From: Scylla paramamosain
Lineage: Eukaryota; Arthropoda; Malacostraca; Decapoda; Portunidae
DNA length: 64,000 nucleotides
Assembly: GCF_035594125.1 (NCBI RefSeq)
Contig: NC_087157.1
Coordinates: 2,672,501 to 2,736,500 of the forward strand
Reading direction: 5' to 3'
The notes beneath the pieces were generated by a model that worked only from the letters and a program-made list of their open reading frames with translations, made no database searches and was not told the origin of the DNA. A program made the position numbers and the translations under genes. Positions within the stretch are counted from its first letter, which is position 1, and every line of letters starts with the position of its first letter. Positions 49,990 to 61,364 of this stretch are shown one piece after another.

Positions 49990-51190
49990 TTCAAGAGGAA
50001 GGGAATGGAGTGATAACTGATCATTCTTTCATTTGTCTCTCTACACAATCCCAGCAGCAACACCATACATTCCATGCTAAATATTTCTATCCTGTCATTC
50101 CTATTATACCCCAGCTCATTCCTATTATACCCCAGCTCAGTTAGAGTACTTGTATCATCTCTTTCCTGCATATCATTCTTCTCTCATACCTTCATCACAT
50201 ATTCCATTGCTTCATCCTCTCTCATGTCACACTTCTGGCAAATTTTGCTGTGAAACTCAGGCCATCTGTCTTATCTTGGAAGTGAAGATAACCACTCAGG
50301 CTTTCCTCATACTACTTTGCATACATTGGGACCTCATTTACTTTGTGTCATTTCAGGGTGTTCTTTGGTTTATCTCATTTCTCCACTCAGTCCCACTCAT
50401 TTTACTTCTTTATGTAACTCATGTTTTCACTTTCTCATGTCCTAGTGTAACCCCTCTTTGTTTCTGTCAGTCATTCTACAGACATGCTTAATCATTAATT
50501 CTTGGAGTCCACAGATAAACCTCTTTCCCCAGATCTTACATCTTTTATATGATCCAGCCTAGTTTTATATTTCAAGGTCACTTTCATTCTTGACATAAAC
50601 ATACTCCACTCTGTATCACTTCTCAGAACTTCTCTTGTTGCATGCTTTGGTGGATTCAGTGCCATTCATGTTATGCTATTCTGCCCCACTTCCAGTTTCT
50701 TGAATTCATTGCTGTTCCTTGCCATCACATCCATACCACAGGCAACATTTGGAACAGCCATGTTCTCCAAGGTACATAATATTTGCTCACTCTCATCCTT
50801 GCTGTACTTCCTGGTTGACCCACTCTATAATTCACCATTCTAATCTTTACATTCTATACTTAAGTACTTGTATTCACAGGTTTGTTAAAACTCATTCCTT
50901 CTAATTCTCCTTACTTGATTTTTCTCATCCTCTTAGCTCTTTATTACCATCATAATGTTTTTTTCATTCCAAAGTCTCTTCCATAAGCACTTGCAACAGG
51001 AAGTAAGCTCTGGGATTCTTCAGGTTCACTTGTAACCATCATATCATCTGCATAAAAGGGCACGCATATTCTATCATTTCCCTCTCTTGCTCCTCTATTT
51101 GTTCATCCCATCCTGAAAGCTAGTTCTTCCATATACTAGCTCAATAGGGTCAGTGATAAATACATCCTTGCCTAATTCCTGTCTCATTAG
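49990..51190 (-). mobile_element. LINE reverse transcriptase relic with YADD box (antisense)
   Basis: The minus strand carries a RQ-C/ELAF-type region near 51,130 and an intact catalytic box FYADDMMVTSEPEES (YADD codons 51,054-51,043). A WRTWLFQMLPVVWMW region follows (about 50,780-50,740), then a NSNEFKKLEVGQNSI..MALNPPKHATREVL stretch (about 50,715-50,630) and a LKYKTRLDHIKDV block (about 50,580-50,540). This is the order of RT palm, thumb and C-terminal domain of a non-LTR element. Stops and frameshifts are common, so it is inactive. I cannot fix the clade. Confidence 0.65.
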
Positions 51191-51440
51191 AGTTCTGAGT
51201 GGCAACGGGATTTAAAGGGCTAGGCTTGTCATCCATCCTTGACTCGCTGGTTCGTTGTGTATTATGATATATTTGATATTAACTGATATATGCAAAATAC
51301 ACTTTCACTTCATGAATATGAGAATCATATTCATGAAAACATGTATCTGTGTTATCATGTAACACATGGTAACAACATTCAAATCCATATGCAAACTTTT
51401 TTTTTTATTTTTGCCTAAGACGATACTCAACAATGATATT

Positions 51441-51671
<231 letters not shown>

Positions 51672-52319
51672 AATTATTACCTTTTTGTTTAGTGGTTAGT
51701 CAAAGAAACATAAACACGTCTCAGGAAATACCCCAGATATGAACATTTTGAAGATATCAATGAACTCCTCATAAAAATCACATTATTATCATTAGTATAT
51801 AAAATTAATACTTTACAGAGGAAAGTTTTGAGAAAATACTGTTTGAACTCTCATATATGTAATCACTGTTACTGTGTGGTTGATATGAATATGAGGAAAA
51901 ATTTGCCAAAAAAGGGTATTTTATGTACTCATATGTAATTATATGCATTATCTTTATTTTGAGTAGTTCTACATGGCAAAGTCAAATTCACAGCATTATC
52001 ATGAATGATTTCTGAAAAATCTTAAAAAATTAAGAAAATACAAACTTCTCTGAAAACTATTTAGTTTTAGCTAATTTGTGCACAGTGCTAATCCATTTGA
52101 CAGAAAACAAACTCTTTCATTGGGAGGCTAATACAACTCTGCATGTTTTGGTATGCTATGCATAAAAAAAGTTGGCTCACGGAGGTTTTTGCTGTAATAA
52201 GTTGGAGTAAAGTCACAGTTCATGCATATTCACTGTTGACTCATAATGTAATTGATTAATTTTATGTTACTTTATTTTATGTGATAATGTTATAGAAAAA
52301 ATATCTACTATAAAGATAC

Positions 52320-52765
52320 AGTATATAATTCATACATACAAATATAGCTAGAGGGTGGGAAATATCTCTTGAAACTGAACGATTAATTCTGTGCTTGAAA
52401 ACGGCCTCTTTAACCATACTCTCTCCCTGCCACAGAAAAGAATGAATGAGTATTATCTCCAAGCCTGAGAGAGTTAAACTTGATTTAAATAACGAGAACT
52501 TAGGGATTACACAATAACTTTTACATTTATTCAAGGAAGTTATGTCCCAAGCTGCTTTGGCTCTCTTAAACTGTAGCCTCTGAAGTTTCTTGAATCTGTT
52601 GAACTGTGGCTGGTTATAACGTGAAGTGAATACTTGTGAGAAAGACTTGTCTGTATGGGATCCTACGTTGTAATGGAAAGTGTAGATGCACAGTTCTGGC
52701 ACTATTCCTTTATTTTTGGTAATGTTTTGGAAAACACAATCCCTTCTTTGGAGCCATTGAACCAA
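52320..52765 (-). mobile_element. Possible Penelope-like element N-terminal fragment, inverted
   Basis: A 162-codon minus-strand frame (52,277-52,765) contains FNRFKKLQRLQFKRAKAAWD then ITSLNKCKSYCVIPKFSLFK. This resembles the conserved N-terminal region of Penelope-like proteins (a KLxRLxFxxAKAxxxxxFLxxCxxxxxIPKF pattern). It is head-to-head with the sense Penelope RT starting about 210 bases away. The assignment is from motif memory and needs confirming. The frame is otherwise unassigned. Confidence 0.4.
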
Positions 52766-52974
52766 AATAGGCTAAAAGCCATTAAAATATAATAAAGCAT
52801 TTCTCTTGCAGAGAGGGAGGAACCAACTGCTGGCCTTGCTGTGGGGACCTCCTAAGTTCCTGTGACACCAAAATATGAACACACACATACTTTGTGTTTT
52901 GGTTTCCATTTACCAATAGGAGCCCTCCACTGTAAGATAGTGTGTGTGTTCATGTGTTGGTATCACAGTACCTT

Positions 52975-54415
52975 AGATGGTAGGATTGTCTGATTTTGAT
53001 TACCATATATTATTTGTCTCTGGTCCCACTCCAGGAATATTATATGGTCTTCCAAAAGTACATGAAACAGGTTGCCCAATTAGACCCATATTGTCAGCCT
53101 TGGTTACTTTGAGTTATAATTTAGCAAAAATTTTTTTTGTTCCAGTTTTGTCTCCCTTAGCACATAATAATTGTTCTATAATAAATTCCCTCTCATTTCT
53201 CAACAAAGTAATAAATGTTAATTTAGATTACCAGTGTCATATGGCCAGCTTTGATGTAAAGTCCTTATTTGCTAACATTCCATTAACAGAGACTATTAAC
53301 ATATGGGTTGAACTATGCAAGAAATCAGTGCTAATTCCACATAGCCATACATTCACACATTTCAAGTCTTTATTAGAACTAGCTCTTAAAGAATCCTTTT
53401 TTGTTTTTAATGTTTTATATAAATGGCCAAATGGCATAGCTGTGGGCTTCCCTTTAGGTTCTGCTCTGGCAATGTATTTTTATGCTGTCATGAAGAGAAG
53501 TGGATTCATGAATGCCCAGTAGAATTTAAACCTGCTTTGTATATAAGATATGTGGATGACTTTTGTTGTGTTTAAAGAAAAATCACATGAAAATCAGTTT
53601 CTTGAATACTTTAATAGGAAACATAAGAACATTTCCTTTATTGTAGAAGATGAAGAGAATAATTTCTTAACTTTCCTTGATATATTAATAATGAAGGAAC
53701 AACTCTAATTTTAACTGATGTTTACTGAAAAAAAAAGAAAAGAAAAAAATCACCCTCACTGAGTCCCTAACTCTTAAAATGAATTCTGAAAATGCTCATC
53801 CATGTGGGTGATCACGTATGTTCCCCGTGGGTTTCAGGTGACAAGGGAATCAAAAGGCTTAGGCATTATTTTTTTCACCAGTGGTTATTGCAGCTATCTT
53901 TTAGATAAATGTGTAAAAAGGTTTTTATGTTATGTCTTCTCTTATAATTGCACTCCACTCACAAGTGACAAAGCTTAAGTACATGACATTACTTTTGCAT
54001 GGTCACTATAGTTATCACATTGGGAGTTCCTTAGGGAGATCATCAAAGTTGAATTTTCCTGATGTGTCCTTTAGATTAAAACATTTGGATAATATTTTCT
54101 ATATGAAGGTACCTTGCCCAAGCATTTGTGTTTGAATGTCATGCATTCTTTCATATGTCCTGACTGCTCAATTAGGCATACAGGTTCCACATCTCAGAAC
54201 CTTAGACTGAAGATGTTCTAACACAAAGAATTTCCTTTCAGAACCAATAGATCCATGACTCAACCAAGTTTTTCCTAATATTAGGGAATATGCAATAGCA
54301 TTAAATCATTATATAAAAAGAAAATTTCAATTAGTTTAAAGCCAATGACAAAACAGAGCTCAGGATAGCTGAGTCCCTGTTCATGAATCACTGCAAACCT
54401 CATATGAACTTAGGT
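52975..54415 (+). mobile_element. Penelope-like retroelement relic (RT plus GIY-YIG endonuclease remains)
   Basis: A 181-codon open frame (52,977-53,522) has GPTPGILYGLPKVHETGCPI then RPILSA, HMASFDVKSLFANIPLTET and WPNGIAVGFPLGSALAMYF, the RT fingers and palm blocks of Penelope-like elements. A frameshift near 53,500 leads to WIHECPVEFKPALYIRYVDD, with the catalytic YVDD at 53,549-53,560, then NNFLTFLDILI. A linker and thumb region follows, then CPDC (54,156-54,167) and HTGST (54,177-54,191), the zinc-finger-like CxxC and YIGST remnant of the GIY-YIG nuclease. LRIAESLFMNHCKPHMN (about 54,360-54,410) is the usual C-terminal block. Several stops and shifts inactivate it. Confidence 0.8.
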
Positions 54416-55196
54416 TAGCTTGGGTGATCCCCACTCTAAGACCAGCAGATTTTTAAGCTGTTTTAGTTTGATGGATGTGAAGATTGTACTGTTTTTTGGA
54501 AACGTAACTGAAAATAAATGAATGCTGCCAGTACTGTGTGTCTGTGCTTTCCTCTACAGTCTACAACATAAGATTCTGTACAGACAAGCCTTTCTCACTA
54601 GTGTAAATGTTAATTTAGGATGTACTAGAGTGAGCGGTTGGGATGAAAATGTTAAAATTTGTGAAAAGAAAGGGACGTATGATGAATGGAAAAGATTAAG
54701 GGAACAGTAAAGAAAGCAATTATATACAAGAAGACATTGGAAAGAAATGTACTAAAGTGAATGAGAAATGTAGTAAATGGGGAATATGAATAATGCAGAA
54801 AGAAAGGGAAACAAGCACCACTAGCAGAACAGGATGAGCCAATACTGCTGAGCTGAGCTGAGACATCTTTATTATTCTTCACATGTGTGATGTAATTGAA
54901 GTGTGCAAGAAAATGGTCTTATTAAAATAAAGAACACATGTCACTTGAGGACCATGGCAGATATGTAGGTGTTTTCATGCACTCATGTAAACACTTCATC
55001 AGTAGTCTTTTGTGGCGGATGTCTCACAGCCTCATGTTGCCCTGTTTGTGTTTTGCAGCATTTGACTAGTTTTGGCTCATATCATAGTGATTTTTTTTAA
55101 ATGCTCTTGAATGTTGTGAATACTAATGTGCCAGAATCAGTCAAATCAGTTAGGTAATAAAGGTAAGAATAACTAGACGTTTACATAAGGTAAGGG

Positions 55197-55202
55197 TTTA
55201 TT
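55197..55202 (-). promoter_or_regulatory. Candidate profilin polyadenylation signal AATAAA
   Basis: AATAAA on the minus strand lies about 280 bases after the profilin stop codon, giving a 3' untranslated region of ordinary length. There is no transcript evidence. Confidence 0.4.
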
Positions 55203-55483
55203 GCATATTCAGGAATGTTTATGTTGATGAAAATAAGAAAAGAATCACCATTTCAATGGATGTCACTTAAGAAGATGGTCATTTAGTATCATTATTCGTT
55301 GATGAACTCAACTGGAATCTCCTCTGGAGTGGTAGGGAAAAAATAAAGTGATAAACAAGTATTTTAGACTTCACATTATGGAAAAAAAGAAAAAAAATGC
55401 ACACAACTTGTGGTATACTTGATATGCTATAGAAGGTCTTAGTCTAATCTTTCTCTCTCTCAGTCCAATTTGCGAGTCCATGT

Positions 55484-56046
55484 TTAGTAGCCTGACTTCT
55501 TGAGGTGTTCAGCCATACTGTCCACTTGTGTTGCACACGAGTTGGCCGTGGATCCTTGGTCATAGTAGCCGATAATTATGGCCTGCTCAGTCTTGGCTAC
55601 GTGCACTCCAGTTGTTTCTTTCTTGCCTCTCAAAATTTCATCTGAGCCACTCAGGAAAAAGAACTTTGTTTGGGCCACACGCATGCCTGTGGAAAAGATT
55701 TGGAAGAACAATCACCTGGAATATTTCTTTGTGATTGAACTGCTATTTTAATAGGGGTATTTATACCTGTTGTAACATGTGGTCATTTAGCAACACTTTG
55801 TATGGAAGAATGGTAAGAGGACTTACAATCATAAATGATTGTTTTGAGTGCTTTGTTTGCTGACCACAGGCACTGATGTTTACACTGTTCATTTATATAA
55901 AACTAGGGAGAGTTTTGCTTTTTTTGTACTAATAAATCAATGCTATTTCTTATACTTTACAATTGGTCATGAATGTAGAGCTCTTATGCAAACATGTTGA
56001 AATGCCATGTTGTATTCTACACTTAATGGAATTATTATTATTATTA

Positions 56047-56138
<92 letters not shown>

Positions 56139-56246
56139 ATAATCATGGCACAAATAACAGTGGCTATTAATACAGTAACTTTTCATGTGGATTATTTTCA
56201 TTGCAAAAAAGTAAGTTCTGTAAAAGTTAATTACAATCATGTCCAT

Positions 56247-56298
<52 letters not shown>

Positions 56299-56644
56299 GT
56301 AATTGGCATCATTAATACATGGAACTGTTGCACACGCTTATAGTGTGTTTCCTGACATAATGATTTGAAATAGGAGGTGGGTATGGTTGTCACCTCATGC
56401 TAGTTGGATTAGGATGAAATATATAAAGGTAGAAGGAAGGTGGAGCCCAGCAATGGCTAGCCTAGTTACCTGACATGGTGAGGTTCTTGGTATCGCTGAA
56501 GCCAGCCTTCATTGCATCGAATTCATCTTTACTGACTTCGAACCCTTCAGAGGCTGCCCATTTTGAGCCGTCTAGCCCATAGATTGCTGCCTTTTGGACG
56601 TGGCCGCTGCTGATGAGGTTGTTAATGTAACTGTCCCAAGACAT
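55484..56644 (-). CDS. Profilin (two coding exons, 125 aa)
   Basis: Profilin binds monomeric actin, promotes its nucleotide exchange and delivers it to proline-rich partners such as formins. It is a cytosolic housekeeping protein. Exon 1 (56,644-56,470) encodes 58 codons plus one base, and exon 2 (55,686-55,484) completes a 125-residue protein, the normal arthropod length. The start MSWDSYINNLI carries Trp3 and Tyr6 of the poly-proline pocket, and GSKWAAS and GFEVSKDEF follow. Exon 2 has FFFLSGSDEILRGKK, the TGVHVAKTEQAIIIGYYD core and the C-terminal helix ending HLKKSGY. The splice is clean: donor CAG|GTAACT, intron 55,687-56,469 (783 bp), acceptor TTTTCCACAG|GC, phase 1, forming a Gly codon. 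ATG is preceded directly by TCCTTCACAG, an acceptor-like site, so the 5' UTR probably lies in a separate upstream exon. No disruption is seen. This is the best-supported gene in the window. Confidence 0.93.
56030..56297. repeat. Intronic (ATT)n and (GA)n microsatellites
   Basis: An ATT run (56,030-56,137, with one GTT) and a GA run (56,250-56,297) both lie inside the 783-bp profilin intron. They make up about a fifth of it. Confidence 0.95.
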
Positions 56645-56662
56645 CTGTGAAGGACGATAGAA
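56645..56662 (-). promoter_or_regulatory. Candidate splice acceptor immediately before the profilin ATG
   Basis: On the minus strand TTTCTATCGTCCTTCACAG ends one base before the start codon. The pyrimidine tract and CAG fit a 3' splice site of a 5'-UTR intron. The upstream exon is not identified. Candidate donors include GAAG|GTAAGTAAG near 63,165, and one may lie near the TATA box at 57.55 kb. Confidence 0.5.
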
Positions 56663-57023
56663 ATGGTGAAAAGGGCAACAACAGCCAAACAGCCGCTCAT
56701 TTTTAGTGTTAGCGTTGGCATAACAGTAGTTTTATGTTGTTGCTATTGGAGTGTCCAGGTGAATAGGAAGAATTTGCTAAGTTGTTCAAAGTAAGGTAAT
56801 AAAGCAGTGTGGTGGTGTCATGATGCTCATCATTAATTATCAAAATGTGTTTTAATCTTACGACCGTGTGATGGAATGAAAGGAAAAAAAAAAGTACTTA
56901 GCATACTGTGGGAGGAGTTGGTTGACTCATTCGTTATCGACTATAACTGTGATAAGTTTATAGACGTGATAAGATTGACCTTTAGAGGGGTAGATACTAC
57001 ATGCTTATAATTCAGGTGTCAGA

Positions 57024-57134
<111 letters not shown>

Positions 57135-57549
57135 GATCTACATGGGGATCAAAGTAAATCAGTGGTCCATATGAAGTTATTTTGGGAAGATAGAAAAAAA
57201 AAGTAAAACTTATTGTCTTTGAAGCTATAATTGTAATCGCCCTTGTATCAACGTGCGCCGCAGTAGGGAACAGTGCAGTTCGCTACATTATATCTCTCTG
57301 TTCGTCAGGTATCCCAGTTGTTACGTAATCTTCAAAACACCGTTTTTAACAATTATTTATAATAATTTCAAAGAACACGGTGATAGTTCGCTGTTTACAG
57401 GGAGTCGAGTGTTCCAGCCTTAGTTGGAAGTGACGATTCCTTTTGGACTCTTATCGCCGTAACCGGTTAGTCTCGAAGGTGCATTACCAACACCTACTAG
57501 GTACTCTTTGCGGTGAACTTTGTGTATTCCTCTTACTAGACGGCAAAAC

Positions 57550-57556
57550 TTTTATA
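57550..57556 (-). promoter_or_regulatory. Candidate TATA box (TATAAAA) for profilin
   Basis: CACTTATAAAAG on the minus strand lies 906 bases upstream of the profilin ATG, with a GC-rich flank upstream (57,595-57,660). The small open frames on both strands here lack domain features. Assignment to profilin is by position only. Confidence 0.25.
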
Positions 57557-57804
57557 AGTGAAATCTGGACCAGTGACAAGGAAAAGGATATACCTTTCGG
57601 CGGTGTGGACGTGCAGCGGGAGATGGAGGTGCTGGCGGGCCGGAGTAAGGCAGTGTACTGACTTCGATGGCAGTAGCTTGCACCCCCTGGGATCCGCTGA
57701 TAAGAGTTTTTGGTGATAGCTAAGCCCCTCCCTCCTCTCTCTCTCCGACGAACAGAAATGCGAGTCCCGGCAGCTAGAAAATGTGACAACGATTAACAAG
57801 ACTC

Positions 57805-57806
<2 letters not shown>

Positions 57807-57885
<79 letters not shown>
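57807..57885. repeat. (GA)n microsatellite
   Basis: About 39 GA units roughly 250 bases upstream, on the minus strand, of the candidate TATA box. A short (CA)n lies at 58,076-58,102. Confidence 0.95.
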
Positions 57886-57887
<2 letters not shown>

Positions 57888-58204
57888 CTTTTATGGTGTT
57901 CAAGGGATGTAGCCTAGCCACGCCCGTTGCTGCTATCACTCATTCACATCCTTCCAGCGCTGTCTCTACCACCGCTTGTTAAAACATTGGTCTCGAGGGT
58001 CCACCGATACCTCTATTTCATTTTGCCTTATGTCGCACTGTACCTCCTGTAACGCTGTTCTTCATATTCAAGTGACACACACACACACACACACACACAC
58101 ACTGGACTGGTATCTACGTACTCATTAAAGCCGGGAAATCATTTAACATTAGCAAAAAAATAAAGGAAAAAAATTGGGACTACAGTACTAACACAGCTAA
58201 TGTG

Positions 58205-58475
58205 AGACAACTTCCCCGGGGTGCACCGGTTAGCACTCCTGGATGTGAATCTGCGGGCCCCAGTTCGAGTCCATGCGGGGCAGTCAGCGCGTAGTTTACT
58301 CGGCTGTTCATCCTTCCTTAGGGTTGGTCGATGGAAGGCCAAATGGGAAAGGTAGATTGTGGAAGCCCGGGTCACGGTGTCTCTGGGATAAGGGATGCGA
58401 TTCACCACAGGTTCAAAAGCCAATGAGACGGCAGATGAGCCCCGATGCCACACGCAGCTATAACTTATACCCCTC
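58205..58475 (+). mobile_element. tRNA-derived SINE
   Basis: A tRNA-like head holds an A-box region GGTGCACCGGTTAGCACTCC (from 58,220) and a B box AGTTCGAGTCC (58,262-58,272). It is followed by a non-tRNA body with GCAGTCAGCGCGTAG, GTTGGTCGATGGAAG, GGAAGCCCGGGTCACGG and GTTCAAAAGCCAATGAGACG, then a C-rich end. The head-plus-tail layout with internal pol III boxes is the SINE hallmark. It is probably one of many copies in this genome. It is not a functional tRNA gene because the acceptor stem does not close. Confidence 0.65.
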
Positions 58476-58839
58476 TCCCCCCCCCCCACCCTCCTATTTT
58501 GCTTCATCTTGATCTCAGGATAAACATTTAAACAACGTATTTTGAAATCTTTGCATGTTAACTAAAGGGAGGCTTTTCGCTTCCTGGGTAAGATGATAAT
58601 TACCACAGTTACTACACCAAAAACTCCAACATAGCGAAGTTAGGCGGTCTCCTTATGAGAGAGAGAGAGAGAGAGGGTGGGGGGGAGGGGATAAAGAAAT
58701 CAGAAAGAGTAGCAACTTTGATGGTGCCATTGTAAAAAAAAAAAAAAAAAGTAACCAAAAAGAAGAGTGTAAGGAAATGAAACCTCCAACAGTTGACCAA
58801 AGGAAGGAGATTTAATTGCAATAAATGAATTACTGAGAA

Positions 58840-59050
58840 AAATAGATTGTGGAAAGAGAAGGCTTGATATTTAAAGGGACATGTAAAGAGCTGAGAAAGA
58901 GAAGATTAACATAAAGAAGAAAGAGAATGCTTGATACTTAAAGGGACATGCTAAGAGCTGAGAAAGAGGTTAACGTAAAAAAAAAGAAAGAGAAGGCTTG
59001 ATATTTAAAGGGATATGTTAAAGAGCTGAAAAAGAGAGGATTAACGTAAA
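58840..59050. repeat. Three-copy tandem repeat of about 63 bp
   Basis: Units starting near 58,858, 58,925 and 58,991 share AAGGCTTGATATTTAAAGGG, ACATGTAAAGAGCTGA and AAAGAGAAGATTAACATAAA blocks with small changes. No coding role is visible. Confidence 0.8.
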
Positions 59051-59199
59051 GAAGTATTGGTATAGGAAGTAAAATAAGAGTGACAGGGCGAAAAGTGTAC
59101 AACATATATATAGAGGCAACCTGAATAAGTAGACAGAGACGGAACCGCACAAGTGTAGCTCAGGCCCATTGTGGTACTGCGACTTGGGTAAAACTAGGT

Positions 59200-59201
<2 letters not shown>

Positions 59202-59287
<86 letters not shown>
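59202..59287. repeat. (CT)n microsatellite
   Basis: A CT run of about 43 units. Upstream, 58,850-59,050 contains three decayed tandem copies of a 60-65-base unit with AGAGAAGGCTTGATATTTAA and GGGACATGTAAAGAGCTGAG. Confidence 0.95.
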
Positions 59288-59290
<3 letters not shown>

Positions 59291-59649
59291 GTGGTTCCCA
59301 AATAATATGCCACTCACAAAATAGAAAGAAGTGAACATTTCAGATCGTGTATGGTGACAGATTACAGTAACTTTGCAACTCCCGGCTCCCTCTTCCACTG
59401 CCACCAAGATAACTGGTACTCTTCTTAACTCAGTACTCTTTCTTGGTCACGAGCACTATGACTCGCGGCTCAGCTGAAGGAAGATCACATTACTTGTCGC
59501 TCGGAACATTGAATATCTTCTTATTTTCGGCTTTCGTGACAAGAGGTGAGGAACTTGCTTCACAATTGTGTGTGGAAGAATGTTTGTTGCTTGGGCTCTG
59601 AGTTTGTTGAGAATTGTTTTATCGTAAAATTCTGCCAAAATAGCACACA

Positions 59650-59654
59650 TATTA

Positions 59655-59697
<43 letters not shown>

Positions 59698-59970
59698 TTG
59701 CGGGAGGGGATCAATTTCACTCAATTCTATGCCTCAGAGATGTGTTTGAATTGTGTGTGCTAGTGATGTGACTGCCTTATAGAACATATCTTGCGACTCT
59801 GAAACATACAAGCCCTGTATTGAATTTCATGGTACAAAAAAAAATAAATAAAGTAAAATAAATAAATAAATAAATAAATAAAGTAAAATAAGTAAAATAA
59901 ATAAATAAATAAAAGAAAATAATAAAAGTAGATAAATAAATAAATAAATAAATAAATAATAAATAAATGC
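59650..59970. repeat. Inverted AT-rich pair: (ATT)n/(TTTA)n and (AAAT)n
   Basis: ATT and TTTA units at 59,651-59,699 face AAATAA/AAATA units at 59,840-59,968. The two are complementary and lie 140 bases apart. The 140-base spacer has no recognised feature. Confidence 0.85.
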
Positions 59971-60339
59971 CGGTCTCCAGGAAGACTATGCCCAATCACG
60001 AAGACATGTAATGCTATTATCTGAATAAAAGAAAACAAATATGTATTAAAGCTTACAACATTCCTCATGGTCAAACAGGACTTGCTGGCGCTACTGATGG
60101 CAGATTTAGGACCAAATTTAACCAAAAAGTAAAATGAAAGTAATTATGAGCGTATCACAGAGACACAACATTTCACTCAGTCGTGAATGCCTCAAACTAA
60201 ACCTTGAACTAATCGTCTATTGTTTATTAATAATTACATATAGTTATCTGAACAAATGAATGGCGGAAATTATGACATTTAAACGGAATATTCGTAATTA
60301 TCAAGTATTCATGAAAATCTAGCAAAGGATCAGGTCAGG

Positions 60340-60416
60340 CCTTCTTCATTAACAAGTGCCGAGCGTTGCCCTCCCCGCCGCACACTGGCCTGGCGCCCTC
60401 AGTTTGGGAACCACTG
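60340..60416 (+). mobile_element. hAT-family 3' terminal fragment
   Basis: The stretch ends GGCGCCCTCAGTTTGGGAAC then CACTG at 60,416. AGTTTGGGAACCACTG is a typical hAT terminus. A possible partner AGTGGTTCCCAAA lies at 59,290-59,302, which would give a 1.1-kb element. An 8-bp duplication is not evident there because the left flank is a CT array. Confidence 0.5.
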
Positions 60417-60483
60417 CTCCGGAGTAGACTTGTGCACAGCTGCCTTCATCGACTCCTTTTGTTATGTTGGCCATTCATTCATT

Positions 60484-60540
60484 CTTTCTCTTTCTTTCTT
60501 TCTTTCTTTCTTTCTTCCTTTCTTTCTTTCTTTCTTGATT
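60484..60540. repeat. (TTTC)n microsatellite
   Basis: About 12 TTTC units with one C substitution. Confidence 0.9.
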
Positions 60541-60649
60541 TCCTTCTCTTTCTTGTTCTATTTTTTTCTTTCTTCGCTTATTTATTTCTTATATTGTTTT
60601 TGATGTTTGTGTTAGGTGTTGCCCTGGGATTTTATTTATTTATTCATTT

Positions 60650-60650
60650 A

Positions 60651-60724
<74 letters not shown>
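60650..60724. repeat. (ATT)n microsatellite
   Basis: About 25 ATT units. Confidence 0.95.
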
Positions 60725-60725
<1 letters not shown>

Positions 60726-60778
60726 ATTTTCATGTCCATGTATGTCCGTTAGTCTTCCTTTTAAGTTCATGCATGGGG

Positions 60779-60779
<1 letters not shown>

Positions 60780-60865
<86 letters not shown>
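60780..60865. repeat. (CT)n microsatellite
   Basis: About 43 CT units. Confidence 0.95.
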
Positions 60866-60868
<3 letters not shown>

Positions 60869-60998
60869 GCTTCCTCGTCGTGCAGGTACAGTTAGTGTTG
60901 ATGTGCTTGACAGTCCTTTCCTCGTGCGTTCTTGCATGACGAGCCCTCACTCGCCACAAGTCTGGTGCAGTCAGGCTTCAATCGTGCTGAGGATCGTG

Positions 60999-61131
60999 TG
61001 GTGGTGGTGGTGGTGGTGGTGGTGGTGGTGACGCGGGATGTGATTGTCCCAGTTAAGGTTCATTACTGCCTCCTCCTCCTCCTCCTCCTCCTCCTCCTCC
61101 TCCTCCTCCTCCTCCTCCTCCTCCTCCTCTT
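60999..61131. repeat. (GGT)n then (CTC)n triplet arrays
   Basis: Ten GGT units (60,999-61,030) and, 36 bases later, about 20 CTC units (61,068-61,128). A (CAT)n run follows at 61,229-61,264. Confidence 0.95.
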
Positions 61132-61228
61132 CTTCCTTTCTTTTCTTCCCTATTTCTTTTGCTCTTCATTTAATCGTAGCTATCGTTGTATTTGTTTCAT
61201 TCCGTACTTGCCTGCTTCTCCTCCTCTT

Positions 61229-61264
<36 letters not shown>

Positions 61265-61282
61265 TCTCCTCTCCCTTCTTAG

Positions 61283-61284
<2 letters not shown>

Positions 61285-61361
<77 letters not shown>
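61285..61361. repeat. (GT)n microsatellite
   Basis: About 38 GT units. The unique flank 61,365-62,320 contains a short (CTC)n at 61,521-61,547 and no recognised gene. Confidence 0.95.

Positions 61362-61364
<3 letters not shown>

Noticed and set aside
57443..57661. 73-codon + strand frame near the candidate profilin promoter
   Set aside because: It has no recognisable domain, no splice partner, and lies antisense to a likely 5' UTR or promoter region. Its length is compatible with chance.
58205..58290. Functional tRNA gene
   Set aside because: A and B boxes are present, but the cloverleaf does not close and the tail is SINE-like.
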